DNA of 23,052 nucleotides from Rhodospirillaceae bacterium. Its GTDB lineage: Bacteria; Pseudomonadota; Alphaproteobacteria; SP197. The translations under genes and the position numbers were made by a program. The stretch covers positions 1 through 23,052 of the forward strand of contig JABIUG010000369.1 of the NCBI GenBank assembly GCA_018700655.1. Reading direction: 5' to 3'. Position 1 is the first letter of the stretch. The number at the start of each line of letters is the position of its first letter. This document shows, piece after piece, positions 22,522 to 23,052 of the stretch. A model generated the notes under the pieces. That model was not told the origin of the DNA. It did no database searches and worked only from the letters and a program-made list of their open reading frames with translations.

Positions 22522-23052
22522 TCAGACTGCCGCGGCCTGTTCGCGCAGGACGGATTTCTGGATCTTGCCGGTCGACGTCTTGGGCAGGTCGGTGAAGACG
22601 ACGTAGCGCGGGCATTTGAAACCGGCGAGGTTCTCCCGGCAAAACGCGATGATCTCCTTGTCAGTGGCTTCGGCACCGGGCCGCAGCGTGACAAAGGCGC
22701 AGGGCGTTTCGCCCCATTTCTCATCGGGTTTGGCGACCACGGCCGCCTCTACCACGGCTGGATGGCGGTAAAGCACCCCTTCGATCTCGATCGTCGAGAT
22801 GTTCTCGCCGCCCGAGATGATGATGTCCTTGCTGCGATCCTTGATCTGGATGTAACCGTCGGGGTGCATGACCGCGAGGTCACCGGAATGGAACCAGCCG
22901 CCTTCAAAGGCCTTTCGGGTGGTTTCCTCGTTCTTGAGATAACCCAACATCGTGATGTTCCCGCGCATCATGATCTCACCCATGGTTTCACCGTCTGAAG
23001 GCACCGGAACCATGGTTTCGGGATCAGCGACCATCAGGCCTTCCTGCACGAC
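22522..23052 (-). CDS. Acyl-CoA synthetase (AMP-forming), C-terminal part (partial)
   Basis: The last 176 residues of an acyl-adenylate-forming enzyme; the frame stays open at the window end, so the N-terminal part lies beyond it. The enzyme activates a carboxylic acid with ATP and joins it to CoA. Visible motifs: G-W-F-H-S-G-D-L (hinge-region Asp), I-K-D-R-S-K-D-I-I-I-S-G-G-E-N-I-S (the A8 hinge), and the C-terminal P-K-T-S-T-G-K-I-Q-K with the adenylation Lys. The TSTGKIQK wording and the D-R-S-K-D-I hinge fit the medium-chain acyl-CoA synthetase (AlkK-like) group. It ends near the inverted repeat, 163 bases from the convergent dioxygenase stop. The substrate cannot be read from this part. 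Confidence 0.92.
   Translation of the reverse strand, partial: VVQEGLMVADPETMVPVPSDGETMGEIMMRGNITMLGYLKNEETTRKAFEGGWFHSGDLAVMHPDGYIQIKDRSKDIIISGGENISTIEIEGVLYRHPAVVEAAVVAKPDEKWGETPCAFVTLRPGAEATDKEIIAFCRENLAGFKCPRYVVFTDLPKTSTGKIQKSVLREQAAAV

Overview
The window is a high-GC stretch of bacterial chromosome. Gene content and protein style (ParE, a GlcG family protein, a YcaD-like MFS carrier, DUF1127-like basic protein, TfdA-type dioxygenase, many catabolic enzymes) suggest an Alphaproteobacterium, probably a free-living, metabolically versatile one. This assignment is inference from style, not from a marker gene. No rRNA, tRNA, CRISPR array or transposase was seen. Gene density is high and both strands are used about equally.

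Left part (1-8180): the 3' end of an MFS transporter; two adjacent paralogous membrane proteins on the minus strand; divergent from them parE (topoisomerase IV subunit B), whose promoter lies so close to the start codon that the mRNA may be leaderless; a small unknown ORF; then a plus-strand run of a DEAD-box RNA helicase, an HpcH/HpaI-type aldolase and a divergent relative of 3-methyladenine DNA glycosylase Tag that lacks the usual pocket residues.

Middle (8181-15913): an inverted REP-like element, a small unknown gene, a D-2-hydroxyacid dehydrogenase, and then a catabolic-looking block. A TetR regulator is divergent from a Rieske oxygenase alpha subunit and a cupin, with a 16-bp palindrome in the shared promoter. 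The TetR gene converges on a three-gene operon (cysteine-dioxygenase-like cupin, PNPOx-like flavin protein, GlcG-like protein), which has its own near-palindrome and direct repeat upstream. Next come a CpdA-like phosphodiesterase and, divergently, an ArsC-family protein. Then follows an array of four TTCACG repeats spaced 11, 12 and 11 bp in front of a small basic protein. The array looks like a binding site for an OmpR/PhoB-type response regulator and is the most striking regulatory signal here.

Right part (15932-23052): a sugar-acid type locus with two enolase-superfamily genes, one on each side of a divergent promoter, and an SDR dehydrogenase in the same transcript as the glucarate-dehydratase-like member; a DMT permease and a CinA homologue with a degenerate PncC domain on the minus strand; a TauD/TfdA dioxygenase; a 133-bp nested inverted repeat; and the C-terminal part of an acyl-CoA synthetase running off the end.

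How the genes work together: the HpcH/HpaI aldolase, hydroxyacid dehydrogenase, Rieske and TfdA oxygenases, cupins, enolase-superfamily dehydratases, SDR and acyl-CoA synthetase are all of types used in breaking down sugar acids, aromatic or quaternary-amine compounds. No single complete known pathway can be read from the window. The TetR/Rieske/CDO-like block and the enolase/SDR block are the two best candidates for undescribed pathways.
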